Origin: Nitratireductor kimnyeongensis
GTDB taxonomy: Bacteria > Pseudomonadota > Alphaproteobacteria > Rhizobiales > Rhizobiaceae
Assembly (NCBI RefSeq): GCF_019891395.1
Contig: NZ_CP078143.1
Coordinates: forward strand, 2,245,001-2,309,000
Reading direction: 5' to 3'
Length of the DNA: 64,000 bases
The first letter of the stretch is position 1. Each line of letters starts with the position of its first letter. Shown here piece by piece: positions 16,921-26,581 of the stretch. A model generated the notes under the pieces. The model saw only the letters and a program-made list of their open reading frames with translations. It was not told where the DNA came from and searched no databases. The position numbers and the translations under genes are program-made.

Positions 16921-17575
16921 ACGGAAACCGACATTGACGGAAACAGGACTCCTCATCGATCAGGTGACAATCACGCTGGCAGAGCGAGAAATCGTTTCGC
17001 TGACCAGACGGGTGGCGCCTGGAAACGTGCTGACGGTCATGGGCCCCTCCGGTGCCGGAAAATCCACGTTGCTTGCCTATATTGGCGGCTTTCTCGACCC
17101 GGTGTTTCGGGCTGAGGGGCGGGTTCTCGTTGATGACGTCGAGGTAACCGCCCTCAAGCCCGAAGACCGGCATATGGGGGTGCTTTTTCAGGACCCGCTT
17201 CTCTTTCCGCATATGAGTGTGGGCGGCAATCTTATGTTTGCGCTGCCGCAGGCGGTGCGCGGTCGTGCAGCAAGGGTGGCGCGCGTTGCCGAGGCACTGG
17301 AGGGTGTCGGCCTTGCCGGACTTGAAAGCCGGGATCCAGCAACGCTTTCCGGCGGGCAGAAGGCTCGGGTGGCGCTGGCGCGGGTGCTCACATCGTCACC
17401 GCGCGCCTTGCTGCTGGACGAACCTTTTTCCAAGCTCGATGCGGATCTTCGTGCGCAGACCCGTGAACTCGTCTTTTCCAAGGCGCGCGAAAGCGGATTA
17501 CCGGTGCTTCTGGTCACCCATGACGAGGCAGACGCTGAGGCCGCTGGCGGCGACATCGTTCGGGTTGGCGCGTGA
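16913..17575 (+). CDS. ynjD: ABC transporter ATP-binding protein, YnjD family
   Basis: 220 residues with Walker [11 protein letters not shown] (about 43-52), a Q-loop in VLFQDPLLFPHMSV, signature LSGGQKARVALAR and Walker B ALLLDEPFSKLD. It is short, lacking the C-terminal regulatory domain, as usual for YnjD. It overlaps the permease gene and the downstream hrpB start (ATGA), so hrpB may be co-transcribed with the transporter. Confidence 0.88.
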   Translation: MFERKPTLTETGLLIDQVTITLAEREIVSLTRRVAPGNVLTVMGPSGAGKSTLLAYIGGFLDPVFRAEGRVLVDDVEVTALKPEDRHMGVLFQDPLLFPHMSVGGNLMFALPQAVRGRAARVARVAEALEGVGLAGLESRDPATLSGGQKARVALARVLTSSPRALLLDEPFSKLDADLRAQTRELVFSKARESGLPVLLVTHDEADAEAAGGDIVRVGA

Positions 17576-20034
17576 TGAAGGGGCTGAAACTGCCCGATCT
17601 GCCGGTTACGGAAGTGCTGCCGGCGCTCATTATCGCACTGGAGACCCATGGCAAGGCAGTGCTGGTCGCGCCGCCCGGGGCGGGCAAGACAACGCTTGCG
17701 CCGCTTGCGCTTCTGGAGTCCGAATGGGCCTCGCGCGGGCGCATCGTGCTTCTGGAGCCGCGCCGGCTTGCCGCGCGGGCCGCAGCTCGCCGCATGGCGG
17801 CACTCCTTGGTGAGGAGCCGGGCGAGACAGTCGGCTATGCCATGCGCATGGAACGTAAGGTCTCCGCCCGAACCCGCATTCTCGTGGTGACGGAAGGCGT
17901 CCTCGCCCGCATGATCGTTGAGGATCCTGAACTTTCGGGTATCGCGGCGGTGCTGTTCGATGAGTTTCATGAACGCTCGCTCGATGGCGATGTCGCGCTC
18001 GCGCTGGCACTTGATGCGCAGGCCGCGCTTCGGCCTGACTTGCGGCTTCTGGTGATGTCGGCCACGCTCGACGGCGCGCGGGTTGCCGCGCTTCTGGGTG
18101 ATGCTCCGGTGATCGAGAGCGAAGGCCGCAGCTTTCCCATTGAAATTCGCTATGCGGAACGGCCCGCCGGCGAGGCCGTCGAGGACACGATGGCGCGTGC
18201 GGTGCGCGCGGTTCTGGCGGAGGAAGAGGGCAGTGTGCTCGCCTTTCTGCCCGGACAGCGCGAGATCGAGAGAACGGCGGAGCGCCTTGTCGGACGATTG
18301 CCCGGCGATGTGGACATCACACCGCTTTATGGCGGTCTCGACGGGCGGGCACAGGATGCCGCCATCCGGCCCCCGGCCGAAGGCCGGCGCAAGGTGGTTT
18401 TGGCCACCGCCATTGCGGAGACCTCGGTGACCATCGATGGTGTGCGGGTGGTGATCGACAGCGGCCTGTCGCGCCTGCCGAAATTCGAGCCCTCAACGGG
18501 TCTCACGCGGCTGGAGACGGTGCGCGTCTCGCGCGCTTCAGCTGATCAGCGCGCTGGCCGCGCGGGGCGTACTGCGCCGGGCATCGCGCTTCGGCTCTGG
18601 CGCGCCGAGCAAACGGCGGCCCTGCCCGCTTTCACACCGCCTGAAATCCTGGAGGCCGATCTTTCGGGCCTGCTCCTCGACTGTGCCGCTTTCGGTGTCA
18701 GCGACCCGGCTTCCCTCTCCTTCCTCGATGCTCCGCCTTCACCGGCGATTGCCGAGGCGCGCAGCCTTTTGAAGCGGCTCGGAGCTCTGGATGACAACGG
18801 TCGTCTCACACTTTCGGGCGAGGCGATGCGAAAGCTCGCGTTGCCGGTGCGGTTGGCGCATATGGTGGCGCGTGCGGCGGAAGATGGTCATGCGCTCGCC
18901 GCCGCCGAACTCGCCGTTGTCCTCTCCGAGCGTGGTCTTGGTGGCCGGTCCGTCGATCTGGACGACCGTTTGCATCGCTTCCGCAGGGAGCGGGGCGGAC
19001 GGGCAGAGCAAGCGCGCCAATTGGCCGCGCGGCTCGCCAAAACGGCGGGTGGCGCACGATCCGCTGAGGCATTGCAAGCGGGGACGCTGCTGATCCACGC
19101 ATGGCCAGACCGCGTTGCCAAAGCCCGCGGCGCACACGGGCATTTCGTCATGGCCAATGGCCGCGGTGGCGTGTTGGCGCCGGAAGAGCGACTAGCCGGC
19201 GCGAACTATCTCGTGGTGGCTGATCTTCAGGGACGGGCGCAGAACGCACGCATCGCCCAGGCAGCGGCAATTGACGAAGACGAGATGATTGCCGCTCTCG
19301 GGCATCACATCGAAGACCTCACGGAGACACGGTTTGATCGTGCCTCGGGATCGTTGCGTCAGCGGCGGGTTCGCCGTCTTGGCGCGCTCATTTTGGTCGA
19401 GCAAGGGCTTCCACCGCCATCAGGAGACGAAGCCGACCGTGCTATGGTCGAGGCTGTGAGGGCGAACGGACTTGCGCTCCTGCCATGGGACAGGGAAACA
19501 AATTCCCTGCGGGGCAAACTTGCATGGCTCCACACGGCAAAAGGTGATCCTTGGCCGGACATGTCGGACGAAGCACTTCTCGAGCGGCTTGATGATTGGC
19601 TTCTCCCTTTTCTCACCGGCGAAGCGTCGCTTGCTAAATTGGCGCCTCACAGCTTGCGCGAAGGGCTGACCTCGCTGGTGCCGCACGAATTCCAAAGGCG
19701 CGTTGGCCAGATGGCACCTAGCCATTACGACGCGCCTTCAGGCAGCCGCGTGCCCATCCGCTACGAAGCGGAGGGGCCGGTGCTGGCAATCCGCGTGCAA
19801 GAGCTTTTCGGGCTGACACATCACCCAACGGTGGCGGACGGCATACCGCTCAAGCTGGAACTTTTGTCGCCGGCCCACAGACCGATCCAGACCACACGCG
19901 ACTTGCCCGGCTTCTGGTCCGGCTCGTGGGCGGATGTGCGCGCCGACATGCGCGGACGATATCCCAAACATATCTGGCCGGAAGATCCGGCAAACGCAAC
20001 CGCGACACATCGCGCCAAACCGCGCAAAAAATAA
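17572..20034 (+). CDS. hrpB: ATP-dependent helicase HrpB
   Basis: 820 residues, the usual length. DExH helicase with motif I APPGAGKTT (about 28-36), motif II LFDEFHERS, motif III SATLD, motif V ATAIAETSVTIDGV and motif VI QRAGRAGRTAPG, followed by the HA2 and HrpB C-terminal domains. HrpB belongs to the DEAH/RHA family; its physiological role is poorly defined. The coupling to ynjD by a 4-base overlap may just reflect dense packing. In rhizobia hrpB often lies next to actSR, as here. Confidence 0.95.
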   Translation: MMKGLKLPDLPVTEVLPALIIALETHGKAVLVAPPGAGKTTLAPLALLESEWASRGRIVLLEPRRLAARAAARRMAALLGEEPGETVGYAMRMERKVSARTRILVVTEGVLARMIVEDPELSGIAAVLFDEFHERSLDGDVALALALDAQAALRPDLRLLVMSATLDGARVAALLGDAPVIESEGRSFPIEIRYAERPAGEAVEDTMARAVRAVLAEEEGSVLAFLPGQREIERTAERLVGRLPGDVDITPLYGGLDGRAQDAAIRPPAEGRRKVVLATAIAETSVTIDGVRVVIDSGLSRLPKFEPSTGLTRLETVRVSRASADQRAGRAGRTAPGIALRLWRAEQTAALPAFTPPEILEADLSGLLLDCAAFGVSDPASLSFLDAPPSPAIAEARSLLKRLGALDDNGRLTLSGEAMRKLALPVRLAHMVARAAEDGHALAAAELAVVLSERGLGGRSVDLDDRLHRFRRERGGRAEQARQLAARLAKTAGGARSAEALQAGTLLIHAWPDRVAKARGAHGHFVMANGRGGVLAPEERLAGANYLVVADLQGRAQNARIAQAAAIDEDEMIAALGHHIEDLTETRFDRASGSLRQRRVRRLGALILVEQGLPPPSGDEADRAMVEAVRANGLALLPWDRETNSLRGKLAWLHTAKGDPWPDMSDEALLERLDDWLLPFLTGEASLAKLAPHSLREGLTSLVPHEFQRRVGQMAPSHYDAPSGSRVPIRYEAEGPVLAIRVQELFGLTHHPTVADGIPLKLELLSPAHRPIQTTRDLPGFWSGSWADVRADMRGRYPKHIWPEDPANATATHRAKPRKK

Positions 20035-20072
20035 CGCTTGGAGTGGGGGCAGACTTCCCCCATAACCCCGCC

Positions 20073-21407
20073 ATGCTTGAAGACATCCGAGCCCACGATC
20101 CGAGCCACGGCCTGCGGCTCAACACGTTGATCAAACTGCGCTGGCTGGCGATCATCGGCCAGAGTGCAGCGGTGATCGTTGTCGCGTTCGGCCTCGATTT
20201 CCCGATGCCGGTGGGTCAGTGTTTTGCACTGATTGCTGCTTCAGCCTGGCTGAACGTGCATTTGGCGATACGCTATTCGGCCGCGCACCGGATGACGCCG
20301 CTTGCAGCGCTTGGCATCCTTACCTTCGATGCGTTCCAGTTGGCGGGTTTGCTTTACATGACTGGCGGACTGACCAATCCGTTCTCGCTGCTGATGACGG
20401 TCCCGGTCGTAATCTCGGCCACGTCTTTGCCTTTGCGCTGGACCACATTGCTGGCCGTGCTTGTGGTGGCGCTCACCACCGCCTTGGCTTTCTTTCACAG
20501 ACCATTGCCATGGTTTTCCGGCACAGAACTCGTCATGCCTCTGGTCTACATCATCGGCGTGTGGATTGCCGTCGTTTCGAGCATCGCGTTTACCGGTGTC
20601 TACGCCTACCGGGTGGCGGAGGAAGCGCGTTTGCTTGCAAATGCGCTCGCTGCGACCGAACTGGTGTTGCAGCGCGAACAGCACATCTCGGCGCTGGACG
20701 GATTGGCAGCGGCTGCAGCACATGAATTGGGCACGCCGCTTGCCACCATCGCGCTGGTGGCACGAGAGATGGAACGTGCGCTCGGCAAGGATGAACGCTT
20801 TAGCGAGGATGTCACGCTGCTGCGCACGCAAAGTGAGCGGTGCAGGGAAATTCTACGCCAGTTGACCAGCCTTTCCACCGAGGGTGAGGCCCATATGGCG
20901 CGCCAGCCCTTCACCTCACTGATCGAAGAAACAGCCGCACCGCATCGTGATTTCGGGATCGACATTCGTTTCGAGCCTGGAGCCACGGAAGGGCCGGAGC
21001 CCGTGGGCCGGCGCAATCCGGGTGTCATTTACGGGCTCGGCAACCTCGTCGAGAATGCCGTGGATTTTGCGCGTGAAAGCGTAACGATCCGCTGGCATTG
21101 GGATAGCGAGGCAGTGGGCCTTCTCGTGATTGACGACGGCAATGGATTTCCGGCGGAAATCCTCGACCGGATCGGAGAGCCCTATATGTCGAAGCGGTCG
21201 GCAGGTGTGAGCAGCGGCGGTGGATTGGGACTTGGCCTTTTCATTGCCAAGACGCTCCTTGAGCGTTCGGGCGCGCAGATCCGCTTCGGGAACCTCGCCG
21301 AAAAGGGCAAGGGTGCATTCGCAGAAGTCATCTGGCCCCGCTCAGTCTTCGTTGTGCCAGAGGATAATCTGGATTCAGGCGAAAAGAGTCCTAAATTGGA
21401 AAGCTGA
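20073..21407 (+). CDS. actS: Redox-sensing histidine kinase ActS/RegB/PrrB
   Basis: About 444 residues from ATG 20073. Six transmembrane segments in the first about 170 residues include the quinone-site heptad GGLTNPF (about 97-103). The H-box is AAAAHELGTPLATIALV (His about 219), the redox-active interdomain cysteine is seen in SERCREILRQL, and N, G1 and G2 ATPase motifs follow (NLVENAVDFA, DDGNGFP, GGGLGLGLF). RegB-type kinases sense quinone pool and thiol redox state and control respiration, nitrogen fixation and carbon metabolism through RegA. It sits directly upstream of its regulator. Confidence 0.94.
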   Translation: MLEDIRAHDPSHGLRLNTLIKLRWLAIIGQSAAVIVVAFGLDFPMPVGQCFALIAASAWLNVHLAIRYSAAHRMTPLAALGILTFDAFQLAGLLYMTGGLTNPFSLLMTVPVVISATSLPLRWTTLLAVLVVALTTALAFFHRPLPWFSGTELVMPLVYIIGVWIAVVSSIAFTGVYAYRVAEEARLLANALAATELVLQREQHISALDGLAAAAAHELGTPLATIALVAREMERALGKDERFSEDVTLLRTQSERCREILRQLTSLSTEGEAHMARQPFTSLIEETAAPHRDFGIDIRFEPGATEGPEPVGRRNPGVIYGLGNLVENAVDFARESVTIRWHWDSEAVGLLVIDDGNGFPAEILDRIGEPYMSKRSAGVSSGGGLGLGLFIAKTLLERSGAQIRFGNLAEKGKGAFAEVIWPRSVFVVPEDNLDSGEKSPKLES

Positions 21408-21442
21408 CGGATTTCGGTTAGAAAGATTCCAGGAAAAGTGAT

Positions 21443-22027
21443 GTGCTGAACGTGCCGGATATGACAAGCAACACCGTGGAAGACCCGGAAGCGGCCCTGG
21501 GTGAAGACCGCTCCCTTCTCATCGTCGATGATGACAAGCCGTTTTTGACGCGCCTGGCGCGGGCGATGGAGAGTCGTGGCTTCACCGTTGCAACGGCTGA
21601 AAGCGTCGAGGAAGCCATTGCACACGCCAAAGCGGCGCCGCCGGCTTTCGCCGTAGTGGACATGCGGCTTGCCGATGGCAATGGCCTCGACGTGGTGGCT
21701 ACCATTCGGGAAAAGCGCAAGGACTCCAGAACGATCATCCTCACCGGCTATGGAAACATCGCGACTGCAGTCACTGCGGTTAAACTTGGCGCGGTCGATT
21801 ATCTGGCCAAACCCGCAGACGCGGATGAAATCTACGCGGCACTCACCCGTCAGGCTGGTGAGAAGGTTGCTCCGCCGGAAAATCCCATGTCCGCCGACCG
21901 TGTGCGCTGGGAGCATATCCAGCGTGTCTACGAAATGTGCGATCGGAATGTTTCGGAAACGGCACGCAGGCTGAACATGCATCGGCGCACCCTGCAGCGT
22001 ATTCTTGCCAAGCGTGCACCACGCTAG
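21443..22027 (+). CDS. actR: Response regulator ActR/RegA/PrrA
   Basis: 194 residues from GTG 21443, with AGGAAAA six bases upstream; ATG 21461 is possible. Receiver domain with DDD acidic pocket (SLLIVDDDKPF), phospho-Asp in VVDMRLADGNG, and K in YLAKPAD. A proline linker leads to a Fis-type HTH (ERVY..CDRNVSETARRLNMHRRTLQRILAKRAP), the near-invariant RegA DNA-binding domain. It is 35 bases downstream of actS. Confidence 0.96.
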   Translation: MLNVPDMTSNTVEDPEAALGEDRSLLIVDDDKPFLTRLARAMESRGFTVATAESVEEAIAHAKAAPPAFAVVDMRLADGNGLDVVATIREKRKDSRTIILTGYGNIATAVTAVKLGAVDYLAKPADADEIYAALTRQAGEKVAPPENPMSADRVRWEHIQRVYEMCDRNVSETARRLNMHRRTLQRILAKRAPR

Positions 22028-22128
22028 GGTTCCTCGGGCTGATTTTGATGCCGGAACCGAAGCTGAGCCCGGGATTTTGCAGCCCGTAGGCTAACATGGG
22101 TTTATGGACAAGTCCCAGAACCAACGGT

Positions 22129-22159
22129 AAAACAGGAAACAGGTATTTTTTCCTGTTTC
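22129..22159. promoter_or_regulatory. Three-half-site operator in front of the S24 repressor gene
   Basis: AAACAGG is repeated directly (22130-22136 and 22137-22143), and the second copy forms a perfect inverted repeat GAAACAGG, TATTTTTT, CCTGTTTC (22136-22159). It ends 14 bases before the repressor start. A CI/LexA-type dimer would fit the 24-bp palindrome, with the extra half-site allowing cooperative or graded autoregulation. Confidence 0.6.
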
Positions 22160-22173
22160 ACGGTCCCGGAAGG

Positions 22174-22830
22174 ATGAGCAGCGTGCTTTCGCACGACAAG
22201 GTTTGGGCAGCCATAGACGCACTGGCTGTGCGTCACTCGCTTTCCGCCTCCGGCCTGGCCCGGAAGGCAGGCTTGGACTCGACTGCCTTCAACAAATCCA
22301 AGCGACTTTCATCTGACGGCAGGCCACGCTGGCCATCGACAGAATCCCTTTCGAAAATCATGGATGCGACCGGCACCACGATTTGGGAGTTCGTCGCGCT
22401 GTTACAGCGTGATGGCAAACCATCCGAACCCTATGAGCAACCTCCGTCGAGCGTTCCCCTGATCGGTTTTGCCCAGGCTGGCGCCGGTGGTTTTTTCGAC
22501 GATGCGGGATTTCCGTTGGGAGAGGGCTGGGAGCACGTCGATCTGCCAGGGCAGGCGCATGAGGGGGCGTATGCTCTTCAGGTGCAGGGAGAGTCCATGA
22601 TGCCGCTGTATCGTGACGGGGATACGCTGATCGTCGACCCGACCGCGCGCATGCGCCGCGGCGATCGCGTGGTGGTCAAGACTGCGGGGGGTGAGGTTAT
22701 GGCAAAGGTTCTCCTGCGTCAGACGAGCCGGCAGGTGGAGCTGCTTTCTCTCAATCCAGATCATCCCAATCGCACGCTGGAAAAAGCGCAGATGGAGTGG
22801 ATGGCGCGCATCATCTGGGCAAGTCAGTGA
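22174..22830 (+). CDS. S24-family (LexA/CI-like) HTH repressor
   Basis: 218 residues from ATG 22174. N-terminal HTH (about 10-70) with LSASGLARKAGLDSTAFNKS, and a C-terminal S24 peptidase domain with the catalytic dyad Ser141 (QGESMMP) and Lys178 (VMAKVLLRQ). A potential Ala-Gly self-cleavage site sits in AQAGAGG (about 101-107). This is not LexA itself, which has a different winged helix. It is a chromosomal CI-like regulator seen across Rhizobiales, possibly released by RecA-stimulated autoproteolysis. The stop overlaps the next gene (GTGA). Confidence 0.87.
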   Translation: MSSVLSHDKVWAAIDALAVRHSLSASGLARKAGLDSTAFNKSKRLSSDGRPRWPSTESLSKIMDATGTTIWEFVALLQRDGKPSEPYEQPPSSVPLIGFAQAGAGGFFDDAGFPLGEGWEHVDLPGQAHEGAYALQVQGESMMPLYRDGDTLIVDPTARMRRGDRVVVKTAGGEVMAKVLLRQTSRQVELLSLNPDHPNRTLEKAQMEWMARIIWASQ

Positions 22831-23453
22831 TCCGCGGAAGCGTACGTTGCTGCATTCCGCTTCTGGTCGGCACTGTGTTATGGGCGCCCGTGGGGTCCAG
22901 CGCTGTAATGGCTCAGGAAGCCCGCCAACCCCGTGTCATCGCTCCCGAGCTCGTGGCCCCACCGCCAATCGACGCCACTGGGCTGAGACGTGCGGACCCG
23001 CGTACCCCATTGAGCGAGCTGGGAGCACCCGCACCCGAACCAGAGCCTCAGGATACTCTCTACTACCGGCCATTAGCGATCGCTTCTGGCGTGTTTGAGT
23101 CCGAAGGACATACCATCACCATTGCCGGCATCCGCGTTATCGCGCCTGATCAGGTTTGTGATGCAATTGACGGCGGAGCATGGCCCTGTGGCAAGCGTGC
23201 CCGCACGGCTTTTCGGTATTGGCTGCGCGGGCGCGCACTGGAGTGCCACGCCGAAGAGGCGGCGGAAACTGGCGCTGAGGAGGAGAAGGATGATCAGCCG
23301 ATGCGCTGTTCGCTTGCAGGCTACGACGTCGGGACGTGGTTGGTGGAAAACGGTTGGGCTCTGTCCCAGACGGAAGGCCCCTACACGGCAGAAGAAAACG
23401 CGGCCCGCGATGCCGGCAAGGGCATATTCAGTGGCGGGCCGTCTGGTTCTTGA
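22827..23453 (+). CDS. Secreted staphylococcal-nuclease-like protein, active site degenerate
   Basis: 208 residues from GTG 22827, overlapping the repressor stop by 4 bases. Signal-like N-terminus (CCIPLLVGTVLWAPVGSSAVMA), a Pro-rich linker (about 30-75), then an SNase-like OB fold (HTITIAGIRVIAPDQVCD... RCSLAGYDVGTWLVENGWAL). The usual DTPE acidic motif of active nucleases is replaced by APDQ, so catalysis is doubtful. Cysteines in the domain may form a disulfide in the periplasm. Coupling to an S24 repressor is curious but may be only close packing. Confidence 0.7.
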   Translation: MIRGSVRCCIPLLVGTVLWAPVGSSAVMAQEARQPRVIAPELVAPPPIDATGLRRADPRTPLSELGAPAPEPEPQDTLYYRPLAIASGVFESEGHTITIAGIRVIAPDQVCDAIDGGAWPCGKRARTAFRYWLRGRALECHAEEAAETGAEEEKDDQPMRCSLAGYDVGTWLVENGWALSQTEGPYTAEENAARDAGKGIFSGGPSGS

Positions 23454-23476
23454 ACTGGCGCTGGAGACGACGAGGC

Positions 23477-25132
23477 TTAGAGCTCGCCGTCCAGCGCTGC
23501 GGTGATCAGGGCGCGCGTTTCTGCGATCCCGTAGAGGGCTGCAAAGGAGCCGAAGCGTGGCCCCCGTTCCTGGCCCAGAAGCACCTGGTAGAGCATCTGG
23601 AAAAAGGCGACCGAAACGCCGGGTCCGCCGTTCGGGCTTTTGCGCTTGTGATCCTGGTAACGCTCGTTGCTACGGGCCACATCCAGAATGGCATTCTGGA
23701 TTGCTTCGCCATCGGCATCCGCCGGCAGGGCTGCAAGTGCGTCGTTGATGCCCGCCAGCGCTTCGCGTTCGACATCGTCGGGTGCACGAAAGGCCTTGGA
23801 CGGCTTCACGAAATCCTCGAAATAGCGGAGCGCATAGCCGGTAAGGCGATCGAGTTCGGGATGCGTCTGCGGTGTGACACCGGGCGCATAGCGCGAGATG
23901 AAGCCCCACAGGACATCCGTGTTCTGTGCATTTGACGCACTGACGAGATTGAGCAGAAGCGCAAACGGCACCGGAAGTGCCATAGCCGGAGGTGTGCCAT
24001 CATGGATATGCCAGACCGGATTGCCCAGCCGGTTCTTCCAGTCCTGCCGGTCGTAGGCTGACAGGAACGTGTAATACTCGTCCACCGCGCGCGGAATCAC
24101 GTCGAAATAAAGCTTCTTCGCGGCCTTCGGCTTCTGGAACATGTATAGGGAAAGGCTCTCCGTCGGTGCGTAGGAAAGCCATTCGTCGATGGTCAGACCA
24201 TTGCCCTTGGATTTGGAGATTTTCTGGCCGTTCTCGTCCAGGAACAGTTCGTAATTAAACCCTTCCGGCGGCTTTTTGCCGAGGGCCGTGCAGATCTGCG
24301 CGGCAAGCTTGACGCTGTCGATCAGGTCCTTGCCGGACATCTCATAATCCACCCCAAGGGCTGCCCAGCGCATCGCCCAGTCGGGCTTCCATTGCAGCTT
24401 GCAATGGCCTCCGGTCACGGCCGTCTCAAACAGTTCGCCATTATCAGGGTCACGCCAGACGATGGTCCCGGCGTCCACCTTACGTTCTTCCAGAGGAACC
24501 TGCATCACCACGCCCGTCTTCGGGTGGATCGGCAGGAAGGGCGAATAGGTTTGCGCTCGCTCCTCGCGAAGTGATGGCAGCATGATGTCCATGACCGCAT
24601 CATAACGCTCGAGCATGGTGAGGAGCATCTCGTCAAAACGCCCCGAAGCGTAATACTCGGTCGAAGAGGCGAATTCGTACTCAAAGCCGAACTGGTCGAG
24701 GAAAGCCCGCAGCCGCGCATTGTTCGCCGCGCCAAAGGATGGATACTCGTTGGAAAACGGATCGGGCACTTTGGTCAGCGGCTTGCCCAGATGGGTGCGC
24801 AGCATCTCTTTGTTGGGCACATTGTCGGGGACCTTCCGCAATCCGTCCATATCGTCGGAGAAGCACAGGATCTTTGTCTTGATCCTGTCCTCGGTGAGCA
24901 CGCGAAACGCGTGCCGCACCATGGAGGTGCGGGCCACTTCGCCGAAGGTGCCGATATGCGGCAGACCGGAAGGGCCATAGCCCGTCTCGAACAGGACGGT
25001 GTCCGGGAAGCTGGTGCCCTCGTAGCGTTTGACGATCTTGCGCGCCTCTTCGAAGGGCCAGGCCTTGCTCTCGGCCGCTGCCTCCATCACTTCAGGCGTC
25101 AATTCAAGCGCGTCTCGGCTTGCCGTCGTCAT
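23477..25132 (-). CDS. lysK: Lysyl-tRNA synthetase, class I
   Basis: 551 residues from ATG 25132; an upstream ATG at 25198 would add 22 non-conserved residues. It charges tRNA-Lys. It is the archaeal-type class I enzyme, not the class II LysS: Rossmann signature [13 protein letters not shown] (HIGH motif) and KISKSKGNG (KMSKS motif), with the C-terminal helical anticodon-binding domain. Class I LysRS is normal in alphaproteobacteria and is a useful taxonomic marker. It is convergent with the nuclease-like gene. Confidence 0.95.
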   Translation of the reverse strand: MTTASRDALELTPEVMEAAAESKAWPFEEARKIVKRYEGTSFPDTVLFETGYGPSGLPHIGTFGEVARTSMVRHAFRVLTEDRIKTKILCFSDDMDGLRKVPDNVPNKEMLRTHLGKPLTKVPDPFSNEYPSFGAANNARLRAFLDQFGFEYEFASSTEYYASGRFDEMLLTMLERYDAVMDIMLPSLREERAQTYSPFLPIHPKTGVVMQVPLEERKVDAGTIVWRDPDNGELFETAVTGGHCKLQWKPDWAMRWAALGVDYEMSGKDLIDSVKLAAQICTALGKKPPEGFNYELFLDENGQKISKSKGNGLTIDEWLSYAPTESLSLYMFQKPKAAKKLYFDVIPRAVDEYYTFLSAYDRQDWKNRLGNPVWHIHDGTPPAMALPVPFALLLNLVSASNAQNTDVLWGFISRYAPGVTPQTHPELDRLTGYALRYFEDFVKPSKAFRAPDDVEREALAGINDALAALPADADGEAIQNAILDVARSNERYQDHKRKSPNGGPGVSVAFFQMLYQVLLGQERGPRFGSFAALYGIAETRALITAALDGEL

Positions 25133-25278
25133 GTCGCTTTCCAAGGTTTGGGTTTCATCAAGAGCAATGCCTGTAAGGCGGCTCACGCGGTGCGTCAATC
25201 GAAGCGGTGATTTTTCATTGCGACAAGTCGCCCGGCTACCTACCTTCAGGCTCTATTGTTCTGCCAGCGGAGATTGAA

Positions 25279-25692
25279 ATGGCCGAGCCGACCGCCCACG
25301 AAGCCCTGATCTATTTGATGGTCGTCATGTCGGCCGCTGACAGGGACATGACCGATGCCGAGCTAGCCATTATTGGCGACACAATCCGTTCCTGGCCGGT
25401 GTTTCGCGAGTTTGACGACAACCGCATTATCGAGGTGGCACGTCAGTGCCAGCAGATACTCCAGGAGGACACCGGTCTCGATCGCATTCTGAATGCCGTG
25501 CGCGACACCGTGCCGGCGAAATTGCACGACACAGCCTATGCGCTGGCGGTTGAGGTTGCCGCTGCCGACATGCATGTCGAGCCTGAAGAAAAGCGCATGC
25601 TCCATATTGTTCGCAGCCGACTGCAACTCGAGCCTCTCGTGGCCGCGGCCATCGAACGAACGGTTCAGGCACGCAAGCGGACACTCGCCTGA
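25279..25692 (+). CDS. TerB-family protein
   Basis: 137 residues from ATG 25279, with GGAG nine bases upstream. All-helical TerB fold with paired acidic metal-site motifs: AADRDMTDAELAII (about 20-33) and VAAADMHVEPEEKRML (about 95-110). TerB-like proteins bind divalent metal at such sites. The tellurite label is historical and this single chromosomal copy need not confer resistance. It is divergent from lysK. Confidence 0.85.
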   Translation: MAEPTAHEALIYLMVVMSAADRDMTDAELAIIGDTIRSWPVFREFDDNRIIEVARQCQQILQEDTGLDRILNAVRDTVPAKLHDTAYALAVEVAAADMHVEPEEKRMLHIVRSRLQLEPLVAAAIERTVQARKRTLA

Positions 25693-25753
25693 CCGGGTGT
25701 CCGCTCAAGCGCATGTGACTGGCGTTTGATCGGCTTTGCAGAATAATGGCGCC

Positions 25754-26581
25754 ATGACCTCGTTTCTGTTTTCCGAAGCGGCAATCCGCCTCTTCGCATT
25801 CATCGGAATATTTGCAGCCATGGGGCTTTATGAGCTCTGGTCGCCGCGTCTGGAAAGACCGGAGATGACCGGTGCGCTGAAATCGCGCCGGTGGTTTGCC
25901 AATCTCTCCATGGTCCTCATTTCATCGGTGATGCTCAGGGTGGTTTTCCCGGCGGCTGCCGTGGGGGCTGCGCTCTGGGCAGAAGCGCGCGGTCTGGGCC
26001 TCTTCCAGGGTATTCTTGGCGTCCACCCGGTTCTCGCGGGGATGGTCTCGTTCATTGTGCTCGATTTCGCTGTCTGGCTTGAACATGTTGCCAGCCACAA
26101 GATCCCGGTTCTGTGGCGAATCCACCGTATGCATCATGCCGACAATGGTTTCGATGTGACCACCGGTCTGCGCTTCCATCCTCTCGAAATCCTTCTTTCG
26201 ATGGTCTGGAAGGCGATCATTGTCATTCTACTTGGCGCGCCGGTTTTATCCGTTCTGGTTTTCGAGATTGTCTTGAACGGCATGTCGATGTTCAACCACT
26301 CGAATGTGAAGCTTTCGCCCAGGCTTGATCGCGCGCTTCGGCAGCTCGTGGTGACCCCGGATATGCATCGCGTCCATCATTCCACGATCAGGCAGGAGAC
26401 GGATTCCAACTACGGCTTCAATTTCCCGTTTTGGGATCGTTTGTTCGACACATATATCGCCCAACCGAAACTGGGCCATGAGAACATGAATATTGGGCTT
26501 TCCGCCTACCGCGGCACCTTCACGGCGAAGCTTGCTTGGATGCTGGCGCTGCCATTTCGCGCGTTGCGAAGGGATCAGTAG
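25754..26581 (+). CDS. Sterol desaturase / fatty acid hydroxylase family protein
   Basis: 275 residues from ATG 25754. Integral membrane di-iron hydroxylase with about four transmembrane segments and the histidine clusters HVASH (about 116-120), HRMHH (about 129-133), FNHSN and HRVHHS (about 211-216), plus the NYG.NFPFWDRLFDTY tail. Such enzymes hydroxylate or desaturate lipids such as hopanoids, carotenoids or fatty acids. The substrate cannot be deduced. Its end overlaps the convergent solute-binding gene by 7 bases. Confidence 0.86.
   Translation: MTSFLFSEAAIRLFAFIGIFAAMGLYELWSPRLERPEMTGALKSRRWFANLSMVLISSVMLRVVFPAAAVGAALWAEARGLGLFQGILGVHPVLAGMVSFIVLDFAVWLEHVASHKIPVLWRIHRMHHADNGFDVTTGLRFHPLEILLSMVWKAIIVILLGAPVLSVLVFEIVLNGMSMFNHSNVKLSPRLDRALRQLVVTPDMHRVHHSTIRQETDSNYGFNFPFWDRLFDTYIAQPKLGHENMNIGLSAYRGTFTAKLAWMLALPFRALRRDQ

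Noticed and set aside
16829..17212. Long minus-strand frame through ynjC/ynjD
   Set aside because: Runs antisense to clear coding sequence with strong motifs. It is a shadow frame of a high-GC gene.
22028..22070. GGTTCC/GGAACC and CGGGCT/AGCCCG pairs after actR
   Set aside because: Two overlapping short stems with large loops and an incomplete T-run. No firm terminator call.
25677..25704. GCGGACACTCG/CGGGTGTCCGC hairpin spanning the end of the TerB gene
   Set aside because: Encloses the stop codon and lacks a U-tract. Plausible transcript end but not supported enough to list as a feature.
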